From TH-plancto1 sp031431195 (lineage in GTDB: Bacteria > Planctomycetota > Planctomycetia > Planctomycetales > Planctomycetaceae): a DNA stretch of 14,425 bases. The notes under the pieces are model-generated. The model searched no databases. It saw only the letters and a program-made list of their open reading frames with translations, and was not told the DNA's origin. The stretch is taken from contig JANPCU010000047.1 of the NCBI GenBank assembly GCA_031431195.1, positions 1-14,425 of the forward strand, in the 5' to 3' direction. Shown here piece by piece: positions 8,617-14,325 of the stretch; position 1 is the stretch's first letter; every line of letters begins with the position of its first letter. Both the position numbers and the translations under genes were made by a program.

Positions 8617-8647
8617 AGAAGGAACCGCATCATGGTGCCTGTCCCCC

Positions 8648-8764
8648 TCAGGCGAGCGGCCAAGCATTCTGCGCCGTGGGATAGGCTTCCAGCCTGTCAT
8701 CTTTCGTGATCAGCCAGGCCGGAAGCCTATCCCACGGTCGCGCATTCTCTGACCGCTCGCCTGA
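8648..8764. terminator. Split bidirectional terminator-like hairpin between convergent genes
   Basis: TCAGGCGAGCGG (8648-8659) is the exact inverse complement of CCGCTCGCCTGA (8753-8764). The two 12-bp arms lie between two convergent genes, 31 bp after one stop codon and touching the other. They probably formed a compact stem-loop terminator for both genes before the palindromic element at 8671-8741 enlarged the loop. No long T-tract follows either arm. Confidence 0.45.
8671..8741. mobile_element. 71-bp palindromic miniature element with 7-bp flanking direct repeat
   Basis: The element consists of two head-to-head copies of the CCGTGGGATAGGCTTCC repeat (8674-8696 and, inverted, 8715-8737). 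They differ at one internal base and by a one-base indel near the ends, and are separated by an 18-nt loop. GCATTCT occurs directly on both sides (8664-8670 and 8742-8748), like a target-site duplication. Two further copies of the half-element lie at 11726-11754 and 12207-12235. The arrangement resembles a REPIN or MITE. No mobilising enzyme of this kind is encoded in the window. Confidence 0.6.
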
Positions 8765-9628
8765 TCATCCGACCCAGAGATCAACCACTCCGAGCACCAG
8801 GATCCCCACACTCACCGCCGCGTTCACATGGAAAAAGGCGGTGTTGACCCGGCTGAGATCATCGGGGCGGACGAGCCAATGTTCATACGCCAAGAGCAAG
8901 GCGAGGAGAATCACGCCTCCCAGAAACACCGGCCCGAGCGGAGCGAACTTCCACAGGGCCAGCAGCGCCGCGACAGTCAGGAGATGACTGAACGCCGCGA
9001 TCTTCAGTGCCGCCGGAATCCCGACTCGCGCCGGAATGCTCGACAATCCTCGCTCCCGATCGAAGTCGGCGTCCTGCGTCGCATACAAGATGTCGAACCC
9101 GCCCACCCAGAAGAAGATCACAGCTGCCAGTAGCGCAGCGGGTAATTCGACTGTCCCGCGAATCGCAATCCAGGCAGCCATTGGCGAGAGCATCAGGGCG
9201 GCGCTCAACCAGTAATGACACAGCGAGGTAAATCGCTTGGCATAAGAATAGCCCAACAGGAATAGCAGCACCGGCACCGACAAATAGAGCGGCCAGCGAT
9301 TGGGCAGAAAGATCAAAGTCGTGGCGACAAAGCCCAACGAACAGAGTCCGACAAACAGCGTGACCGCCCGAGGAGTCAACAAACCCGCCGGAATGTGCCG
9401 CCGCACCGTGCGCGGGTTGGCGGCATCCATGTCTCGATCGACCAGTCGGTTAAACGCCATCGCTGCTGAGCGAGCCAGCACCATACACAGCAGAATTCCG
9501 ATGAGGTCTGTCCAGCGAAACTCGGTCAGCCTCCAAGCGAGGATCGCCGAGAACAGCGCAAACGGCAATGCAAATACCGTGTGGCTGAAACGAATCAGTT
9601 CGAGGAAGTGGCGGATGCGGGCGAGCAT
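8765..9628 (-). CDS. ubiA: UbiA-family polyprenyltransferase (4-hydroxybenzoate/MqnP type)
   Basis: A 287-residue integral membrane prenyltransferase that would attach a polyprenyl chain to an aromatic precursor in quinone biosynthesis. Both Asp-rich, Mg-diphosphate-binding motifs are present: N60-x3-D64-x3-D68 (NRLVDRDMD) and D186-x3-D190 (DADFD, followed by RERGLSSIPAR). There are roughly seven to eight hydrophobic segments. The second motif resembles the UbiA-like group found in organisms using the futalosine menaquinone route, so MqnP is the more likely role in a planctomycete. The symbol ubiA is given as the family name. ATG 9628 was chosen because family similarity begins at MLARIRHFLELIRFSHT. 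The open frame extends 46 codons further but that part looks non-coding. No clear Shine-Dalgarno sequence precedes the ATG. The gene converges on the large cytochrome protein, with its stop touching the shared hairpin arm. Confidence 0.88.
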   Translation of the reverse strand: MLARIRHFLELIRFSHTVFALPFALFSAILAWRLTEFRWTDLIGILLCMVLARSAAMAFNRLVDRDMDAANPRTVRRHIPAGLLTPRAVTLFVGLCSLGFVATTLIFLPNRWPLYLSVPVLLFLLGYSYAKRFTSLCHYWLSAALMLSPMAAWIAIRGTVELPAALLAAVIFFWVGGFDILYATQDADFDRERGLSSIPARVGIPAALKIAAFSHLLTVAALLALWKFAPLGPVFLGGVILLALLLAYEHWLVRPDDLSRVNTAFFHVNAAVSVGILVLGVVDLWVG

Positions 9629-9748
9629 GGGGCGGAGGCGGTGGCGGGAAGGGATTCGGGAGTGGCTGATGGTCGTTCGCTCACCACTCACCCGTACATT
9701 AGAGGTTCTCAAACTCCACTCTGTCGTGCAATCGAGTCCAGAAACGAA

Positions 9749-9787
9749 ACGGTCGGAAACAGTCATTCTTTTGACCGTTCCGACCGT
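9749..9787 (-). terminator. 10-bp inverted repeat between the DUF3467 gene and the prenyltransferase gene
   Basis: ACGGTCGGAA (9749-9758) pairs perfectly with TTCCGACCGT (9778-9787) across a 19-nt loop. A second GACCGT at 9773-9778 offers an alternative, shorter pairing with ACGGTC. Read on the minus strand, it lies downstream of the DUF3467 gene and is followed by TTTCGTTTC. A weak terminator or a mutually exclusive hairpin pair ahead of the prenyltransferase gene are both possible. The 192-bp gap (9629-9820) has no gene. Confidence 0.35.
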
Positions 9788-9820
9788 CTGTGTTTAACCG
9801 ATTTGCTATGCCAACCCGGT

Positions 9821-10162
9821 TCAGCGCGGGTTACCGTCGCCTTGCACGCGCTTGCGGATATCGGTTTCCAAACGACCAAAGACCTGCTCATGTCGCTGCA
9901 CCGTCGCGGTCAGGAGAGCGGCGAGTCGCTTGGCGGTGAAGTGATTGAGGATCACCCGCTGGGCCACTCGAATCTTCTGGACCGGTGCCCCCATGGGATT
10001 CGGATTCAGCGCCAAGTCCAAAATCACCTCTTCCGGCGTGCTGGAGACGCGGCACAGATTCGAGTACAGACCATCCACACCGGTATCGTCGAGTTCGATG
10101 CGGACCCCGGCGTCGGGTTCCTGCGGTGCGTTCAGCGGAGAATTCGGAGAATTGCCAGTCAT
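9821..10162 (-). CDS. DUF3467-type small protein
   Basis: A 113-residue soluble protein of unknown function. After a Pro/Asn-rich, probably disordered N-terminus (MTGNSPNSPLNAPQEPD) comes the pattern I associate with DUF3467: YSNLCRVSSTPEEVILDLALNPNP, then IRVAQRVILNHFTAKRLAALL, then QRHEQVFGRLETDIRKRV. The family is widespread in bacteria, with no established biochemical role that I can cite. ATG 10162 is preferred over the in-frame ATG at 10210 or TTG at 10222. GAGG lies 5 nt upstream of 10162, and a candidate -10 hexamer (10201-10206) lies just downstream of both alternative starts. The gene is on the same strand as the prenyltransferase 192 bp downstream and is divergent from the hydrolase gene at 10430. 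Confidence 0.75.
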   Translation of the reverse strand: MTGNSPNSPLNAPQEPDAGVRIELDDTGVDGLYSNLCRVSSTPEEVILDLALNPNPMGAPVQKIRVAQRVILNHFTAKRLAALLTATVQRHEQVFGRLETDIRKRVQGDGNPR

Positions 10163-10200
10163 GGGGGCCTCAGAGTGAGAGGATTGAGGAAACAGACCGC

Positions 10201-10230
10201 TATATACCATTCCTGGCGGCAAGCCTCCAA
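10201..10230 (-). promoter_or_regulatory. Promoter candidate for the DUF3467 gene
   Basis: On the minus strand, TTGGAG (10225-10230) and TATATA (10201-10206) are separated by 18 bp. They match the sigma70 hexamers at 3 and 4 of 6 positions. A transcript starting near 10193 would have a leader of about 30 nt before ATG 10162, carrying the GAGG site at 10168-10171. Confidence 0.3.
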
Positions 10231-10303
10231 CGGGAATGATGTTCTGGCCTCAGATTTTAAGGCCGAGCGTCCTCACCCGAAGAAATGGGCAATCTGCCTT
10301 GAA

Positions 10304-10344
10304 TTGCGAAACATCTTGCGTCCTCAATCCGACTTTTGCGAAAC
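10304..10344 (+). promoter_or_regulatory. TTGCGAAAC direct repeats upstream of the hydrolase gene
   Basis: Two exact copies of TTGCGAAAC (10304-10312 and 10336-10344) start 32 bp apart, close to three helical turns. A partial CTTGCG lies between them (10315-10320). They lie in the 267-bp divergent region between the DUF3467 gene and the hydrolase gene. Same-face spacing suggests regulator binding sites, but no regulator is identified. Confidence 0.3.
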
Positions 10345-10429
10345 CTCGATGCCCTACCTGGGGTTAGACCGAGTGTGGCAGAAGAGTTGTCGGCGATGCT
10401 CGGTGACAACCCACGAGGGGGATTGTGCG

Positions 10430-11425
10430 ATGTGGCGATGTGGTTTGATGATGCTCTGGCTGTTTTCGGCGGTCCACGTTTCACTTCGTGCGGAGGAGCG
10501 GGCGCCCGGGGTCTATGATCCTCTCGCCAAGATGCACACTGAGAAGGTCGTGCCCCTCGACCTCACCATTCATGATGAGGCTCGGAAGCGCGACATTCCT
10601 ATCCGGGTCTACCGCAGCGGCGAGATCAAATCGGCTCCGGTGTTACTCTTCAGCCACGGGCTGGGTGGCTCGTGTGAAATGGGTCTCTACCTGGGTGAAC
10701 ACTGGGCCGCCCGGGGCTATATCGCGGTGTTCCTTCAGCATCCGGGGAGCGACACCTCCGTCTGGAAAGGGAAGCGTCCCGGCCAGATCATGGCAGCCTT
10801 GAAGGAGGCCGCCAACGCGGAGAACTTCCTGCTCCGCGCGCAGGATGTCCCCGCTGTCCTCGATCAGCTGGAGGTCTGGAATCAGGACTCGAAGCACGAA
10901 CTGTTTGGGGCGTTCCAGCTGGAACAGGTCGGGATGGCTGGACATTCGTTCGGAGCTGTGACCACACAAGCTGTTAGCGGTCAGACAGCAGCACGCGGAA
11001 GGTTCAATCTGACTGATCCCCGCATCAAGGCCGCGCTGCCGATGAGTCCCAGCAGCCCAACCGTCGGTGATGCGGGGTCCGCGTTCGAGAAAGTGGGCAT
11101 CCCCTGGCTGCTGATGACGGGCACTCAGGACGTCTCGGTGATCGGGGGGGCGACGGTGGAATCTCGCCGAGAGGTGTACACCGCTTTGCCACTTGGCGGG
11201 AAATATGAACTCGTCCTCGATCAGGCCGAGCACTCGGTCTTCACCGACCGCTCTCTCCCCGGAGAAAAGTACCCGCGTAACCCGAATCACCACCGCGTCA
11301 TCTTGGCGCTGAGTACCGCGTTCTGGGACGCTTACTTGCAAAAGGATGAACAAGCGAAAGCCTGGCTCGAAGGAGAGGGGCCACGCACTGTGTTGGAGAC
11401 CAAAGATATCTGGCAGCGGAAGTAG
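10430..11425 (+). CDS. Secreted alpha/beta hydrolase (dienelactone hydrolase/PAF-acetylhydrolase-like)
   Basis: A 331-residue exported serine hydrolase. Residues 1-21 form a signal peptide (MWRCGLMMLWLFSAVHVSLR, with cleavage after RA). The oxyanion-type segment FSHGLGGS is followed by the nucleophile elbow GHSFG with Ser173. The probable acid is Asp234 in GTQDVSV and the probable base is His268 in AEHSVF, so a full catalytic triad is visible in the expected order. The overall pattern resembles chlorophyllase, dienelactone hydrolase and platelet-activating-factor acetylhydrolase-like planctomycete proteins. Those families cleave esters, but the substrate cannot be read from the sequence. ATG 10430 is supported by a GAGGGGG tract ending 8 nt upstream and by the signal peptide. 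The open frame extends upstream to 9581, but there it runs through DNA already used by genes on the other strand. A hairpin follows the stop. Confidence 0.85.
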   Translation: MWRCGLMMLWLFSAVHVSLRAEERAPGVYDPLAKMHTEKVVPLDLTIHDEARKRDIPIRVYRSGEIKSAPVLLFSHGLGGSCEMGLYLGEHWAARGYIAVFLQHPGSDTSVWKGKRPGQIMAALKEAANAENFLLRAQDVPAVLDQLEVWNQDSKHELFGAFQLEQVGMAGHSFGAVTTQAVSGQTAARGRFNLTDPRIKAALPMSPSSPTVGDAGSAFEKVGIPWLLMTGTQDVSVIGGATVESRREVYTALPLGGKYELVLDQAEHSVFTDRSLPGEKYPRNPNHHRVILALSTAFWDAYLQKDEQAKAWLEGEGPRTVLETKDIWQRK

Positions 11426-11453
11426 CTGGGGCTGGCGAGCAGTTTTGACGCGG

Positions 11454-11473
11454 GTCGGGGGGGATGCCCCGAC
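11454..11473 (+). terminator. GC-rich hairpin after the hydrolase gene
   Basis: GTCGGGG (11454-11460) and CCCCGAC (11467-11473) form a perfect 7-bp stem with a 6-nt loop, 29 bp after the hydrolase stop codon. There is no following T-tract, so intrinsic termination is uncertain. It could be transcript-end protection or a degenerate dispersed repeat. Confidence 0.35.
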
Positions 11474-11505
11474 AGCGCGAGTACGAGCTATTTGTGCGGC
11501 ACCAT

Positions 11506-11563
11506 GAACATATATAACGTTATAGTACATTTTATAATAAATAACTGCCGTGATTAATAATTG
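11506..11563. other. AT-rich patch with a 12-bp perfect palindrome
   Basis: A sharply AT-rich stretch in otherwise GC-rich DNA. It contains the palindrome TATAACGTTATA (11513-11524), a TATAAT at 11533-11538 and a TTAATAATT run near 11554. On the minus strand, TTAATC and TAAAAT with 17-bp spacing could be a promoter, but no gene lies suitably downstream. An operator, a promoter for the small frame at 11771, or a remnant of foreign DNA are the main possibilities. Confidence 0.35.
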
Positions 11564-11610
11564 GCCACAACCGGGACCGTCCGGACTTGTATAGACTTCA
11601 CGCGACGCGA

Positions 11611-11704
11611 CCCGAACTGAGATGGAGCTGCCCCTCGCCAGAACGTGGGCAAATTGGCTCGCGTGCCCGCCCTCTGGCGAGAGGCAGCGACGTCTCATTT
11701 CGGG
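11611..11704. repeat. 94-bp imperfect inverted repeat (large stem-loop)
   Basis: The left arm (11611-11642) and right arm (11673-11704) are inverse complements with about five mismatches over 32 positions. Both start CCCGAA and contain CTCGCCAGA when read from the outside in. The 30-nt loop contains a further GGGCA/TGCCC pairing. It encodes no plausible protein. The structure resembles a miniature inverted-repeat element or a highly folded RNA. Confidence 0.5.
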
Positions 11705-11725
11705 CCAGGTCATCGATAAGCGATG

Positions 11726-11754
11726 CCCCGTGGGATAGGCTTCCAGCCTGTCAT
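11726..11754 (+). repeat. 29-bp dispersed repeat, forward copy
   Basis: This copy (core GTGGGATAGGCTTCC) is identical over 29 bp to the inverted copy at 12207-12235. It shares 27 bp exactly with the left half of the element at 8671-8741. It forms the left boundary of a lower-GC segment. Confidence 0.8.
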
Positions 11755-11770
11755 GCATCTTAGAGTTGGT

Positions 11771-12124
11771 ATGAAGTTTCACGTTATCGGAGAGGATGAC
11801 GGACTGGAAGTCTATCGCACTTTTCCGAATCGACCCGCCTATTGGCCGATATCATCGATTCTCGCTACATACGGATCGTCGATCACCTCAATCTTCAAAT
11901 CGACCGACGAAGATAGATGATATCCGCAGTGTTCCGTGAAGACGACGAGTTCATGTCGCTCGGGAAGCTGCAAGAAAAAAGGCATATCAAAAAATCATTG
12001 TGGATCCATCAGCGAGGGTCAAACGGATTGTTTTGTTGTCGAAAAAGTCACGCACTCCCAGCGTGCCACGATATCTGTAGTCAACCCCGTATTTATCGTC
12101 GGCGTACTGTTCGAGTCGGTGTAA
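11771..12124 (+). pseudogene. Small hypothetical gene, probably frameshifted
   Basis: An unrecognised reading frame in the lower-GC segment between the two 29-bp inverted repeats. It begins MKFHVIGEDDGLEVYRTFPN at ATG 11771 and stops at 11918-11920 after 49 residues. The stop overlaps an ATG (ATGA, 11917-11920) in the next frame, which continues ISAVFREDDEFMSLGKLQEK and KKSLWIHQRGSNG. Protein-like sequence then seems to return to the first frame as FVVEKVTHSQRATISVVN and VFIVGVLFESV, ending at 12124. I read this as a gene of about 115 residues broken by two compensating frameshifts. Two short, translationally coupled genes joined by the ATGA overlap are the alternative. The function is unknown and base composition unlike its neighbours suggests recent acquisition. 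Confidence 0.3.
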
Positions 12125-12206
12125 ACATCTCTGCGGGAGGTCGTCATGTCGCATTAGAGGGGCTCGGTTGGAGCAGATGCTGCTATACGTCTTATAGACC
12201 AGCAGG

Positions 12207-12235
12207 ATGACAGGCTGGAAGCCTATCCCACGGGG
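12207..12235 (-). repeat. 29-bp dispersed repeat, inverted copy overlapping the GlmL stop
   Basis: The exact inverse complement of 11726-11754. The stop codon and last codons (Pro-Val-Gly) of the GlmL-family gene lie inside this copy, so the repeat defines that protein's C-terminus. Confidence 0.8.
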
Positions 12236-14067
12236 TAGAGGCGCATCGACTCGACCCAGTCGGTCATGACGCGGCGGCAGTCAGCGCGGTCGGTGGGGAG
12301 AGCCAGCGGGCGGCCACGGGTGTCGAGGATCAAGCCGACGAGCCCACCTCGGACTTCGCGTTCGACGGGTTGGCCGGGGCCGTTTCCGAGGTCGAAGCCG
12401 CGCGCCGGTTTCGCCACCACGCGGGCGGTCTGTCCGAGGTCGAGTCGAACTCGCTTCAACTCGCCACAGGTCATGCGCCCTTGCTCCCGCAGTCCGGGAG
12501 CGGTGATCTCATACTCGAAACAGGGCTGACCATATTTGCCCATCCCGCGCGGGGCGATGACCGTTCCGAGAGCAATGAGGCAGTCCCGCTCGAAGACCTC
12601 CAGCGCCGCGCGAGGATGCACGCTGGCCAGGACACCCAGGTGCGGCATCATGAAGATGCTGTCCTTGGCGATCTCGGTGAACCCTTCCGGCTCGAAGGCG
12701 TCGATCATCATCAAGGCCGTCTGCTCCATACGCGGGGCATGCGACAAGACTCCGCCCGAAGCGACCAGCAAATCGAGCTGCATGTTGTCGATGATCGACC
12801 CGCCCGCAGCGGATTGAGAGAACGTGTCGGCGATCGTGCGTTGCTGCTGGACGCCCTTCAGCGTGGTGGCGAACGCCTTGTGCTGGATGTAGGCGAGTCG
12901 CAGGGCCTCGCGCGAGACCGCTTGTTCGAAGATCAACGCCTCCAGCGTCTGGGGGATCGTCGTCGGGCGGATCATCTTGTTCTTAACGCGGTTTCGCAGC
13001 TCCCGCTCGTCCATATCGACATGCACCCAGCGCAGCACGTTGGCCATGCCCGCTTCGGCACAGACGTTGGAGATCGAGTAACTCATCCCGAGATTCGCGC
13101 TGACGGTGCGGTTGAAAACTGTCTTTCCGTCAGCCCCGTTGAACACGCTGAACACATCGGTCGTCGCGCCGCCGATGTCGACGCCGACGCAATTGATGCC
13201 GCGTGTCTTCGCGATCTGCTGCAGGATGTCCCCCACCGCTCCCGGCGTCGGCATGATCGGAGCATCGGCCCACTCGATCAGCTTGTCATACCCCGGAGCA
13301 TGGGCCATGACGTGTTCGAGGAACAGGTCGTGAATCATGTCCCGCGCGGGGGCGAGGTTCTCGCGCTCCAGCACCGGTCGGACGTTGTCGACAACCGACA
13401 GCGTGATCGAATCATCAAATGTCTTGGCCACGAGAGCCGCTGCGTCTTTGTTCCCCGCGAAGATCACGGGGAGTTTGTAGTTGCCGCCGAATCGCGGTCG
13501 CGGCTTGGCCGGTGCGATCAGCTCCGCAATCTGGAGTACGTGTTTCTGCGTTCCCCCATCAGTGCCACCCGCCATCACGACCATGTCGGGCCGCAGCTCG
13601 CGGATGCGGGCGATCTGTTCATGCGGGCGACGGCGATCGTTCGAGGCGATCACATCCAGCACGATCGCCCCCGCCCCCAGCGACGCCCGCTCCGCACTGG
13701 CCGCCGACATCTCACGCACAACGCCCGTCACCAAAATCTGCAACCCTCCGCCCGCACTCGATGTCGAGATATAAATGTCGCAGCCGTCTTTCCCCTTCGC
13801 CGGGCGGATCAGCTGGCCGTTGTCATCGATCAGTCGGCGTCCCGCCAGTTCGCCGACTTCCAGAGCCGCGTTCACGACCCCAGCCGTCACATCGGCCACC
13901 GGCTGTTCAACGGTCGTCGGGGCCTCGCCGCGATAGGTCTGGCGATAAACCCCATCGACCTTCTCAATGAGGATCGCCTTGGTCGTCGTGCTGCCGCAGT
14001 CGGTCGCCAGAATGACATTGAGGTCGTCGGGGTTGGTCGGTCGGCGAGGGAAGGGAGGTGCGATCAC
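12223..14067 (-). CDS. GlmL/MutL-family ATPase (B12-dependent mutase accessory protein)
   Basis: A protein of about 614 residues with an actin-like (ASKHA) ATPase core. It shows the phosphate-1 motif DCGSTTTK (residues 23-30), the glycine-rich MVVMAGGTDGGT segment and the phosphate-2-like motif DIGGATTD (297-304). Named members, encoded beside glutamate mutase in clostridia, are thought to maintain or reactivate the adenosylcobalamin enzyme. No mutase subunits are encoded in this window, so its partner is unknown. There is no ATG near the conserved start. GTG 14067 is chosen because it precedes the conserved NVILATDCGSTTTK by about 16 residues and avoids translating the tandem repeat at 14105-14144, through which the frame stays open to 14142. 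The Shine-Dalgarno site is not obvious. The last residues and stop fall in a dispersed repeat. It is not to be confused with the mismatch-repair MutL. Confidence 0.85.
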   Translation of the reverse strand: MIAPPFPRRPTNPDDLNVILATDCGSTTTKAILIEKVDGVYRQTYRGEAPTTVEQPVADVTAGVVNAALEVGELAGRRLIDDNGQLIRPAKGKDGCDIYISTSSAGGGLQILVTGVVREMSAASAERASLGAGAIVLDVIASNDRRRPHEQIARIRELRPDMVVMAGGTDGGTQKHVLQIAELIAPAKPRPRFGGNYKLPVIFAGNKDAAALVAKTFDDSITLSVVDNVRPVLERENLAPARDMIHDLFLEHVMAHAPGYDKLIEWADAPIMPTPGAVGDILQQIAKTRGINCVGVDIGGATTDVFSVFNGADGKTVFNRTVSANLGMSYSISNVCAEAGMANVLRWVHVDMDERELRNRVKNKMIRPTTIPQTLEALIFEQAVSREALRLAYIQHKAFATTLKGVQQQRTIADTFSQSAAGGSIIDNMQLDLLVASGGVLSHAPRMEQTALMMIDAFEPEGFTEIAKDSIFMMPHLGVLASVHPRAALEVFERDCLIALGTVIAPRGMGKYGQPCFEYEITAPGLREQGRMTCGELKRVRLDLGQTARVVAKPARGFDLGNGPGQPVEREVRGGLVGLILDTRGRPLALPTDRADCRRVMTDWVESMRLYPVG

Positions 14068-14104
14068 GGGGTGCTCGGTCGAGAGAGGGGAGGATTCACC
14101 ACAG

Positions 14105-14144
14105 AGGCACGGAGGCACGGAGGCACGGAGGCACGGAGGCACGG
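14105..14144. repeat. Tandem array of five 8-bp units (AGGCACGG)
   Basis: Five exact, uninterrupted copies of AGGCACGG, preceded by TTCACCACAG. I recall similar CACAGAGGCACGGAG-type arrays as dispersed repeats in planctomycete and related genomes. It lies just upstream of the GlmL-family start and in its probable 5' leader. The unit is not a multiple of three, so length changes would shift any frame reading through it. Confidence 0.85.
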
Positions 14145-14224
14145 AGAGGATAGGGAAAAACGAGGTTGGGTGGCAGGCAGCTGAGGGAGTTGAACGAAGA
14201 TCCCAAAGGGATGGTAGACATTAG

Positions 14225-14253
14225 CCGGTGATTGAGCGCAGCGACACCACCGG
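14225..14253. repeat. Small palindromic repeat (CCGGTG...CACCGG)
   Basis: CCGGTG (14225-14230) pairs with CACCGG (14248-14253) around ATTGAGCGCAGCGACAC. The surrounding TTAGCCGGTG...GAGCGCAGCGAC phrase resembles a repeat I have seen in planctomycete genomes. Only one copy is present in this window. Confidence 0.35.
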
Positions 14254-14262
14254 AACGTGGTC

Positions 14263-14325
14263 TGTCAGCGACCAATAGAAATGTCACATGGATTGACCAT
14301 GTGACATTTCTTTTGGTCGCTGACA
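14263..14325. repeat. Near-perfect 28-29-bp hairpin with 5-nt loop
   Basis: The left arm (14263-14291, starting TGTCAGCGACC) and the right arm (14297-14325, ending GGTCGCTGACA) are inverse complements with one mismatch (T14275 opposite T14313), around the loop ATTGA. After a short bulge, TGGTC (14258-14262) can pair with GACCA (14330-14334). TG...CA termini are typical of some IS ends, but no flanking direct repeat is visible. It could be a miniature element or a very strong RNA hairpin upstream of the GlmL-family gene. Confidence 0.65.

Noticed and set aside
9581..10429. N-terminal extension of the hydrolase reading frame
   Set aside because: It runs through the DUF3467 gene and the upstream gap on the other strand, and it would place the clear signal peptide in the middle of the protein.
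11511..11560. Minus-strand promoter for a gene reading into the hydrolase
   Set aside because: The hexamers are plausible, but the only downstream minus-strand frame is a shadow of the hydrolase gene.
10643..11782. 379-codon minus-strand frame opposite the hydrolase
   Set aside because: It is antisense to a gene with a full catalytic triad, extends through the non-coding AT-rich patch, and shows no family resemblance.
14067..14142. GlmL translation beginning at GTG 14142
   Set aside because: The added residues come from the tandem repeat and spell a repetitive SVPPCLRA-type peptide unrelated to the family.
14105..14144. CRISPR array
   Set aside because: The repeats are 8-bp units with no spacers, so this is a simple tandem repeat. 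No cas gene is present.
12370..14184. 604-codon plus-strand open frame opposite the GlmL-family gene
   Set aside because: The opposite strand carries unmistakable ATPase motifs. This translation has no recognisable domain and an Arg/His/Asp-rich composition typical of a shadow frame.
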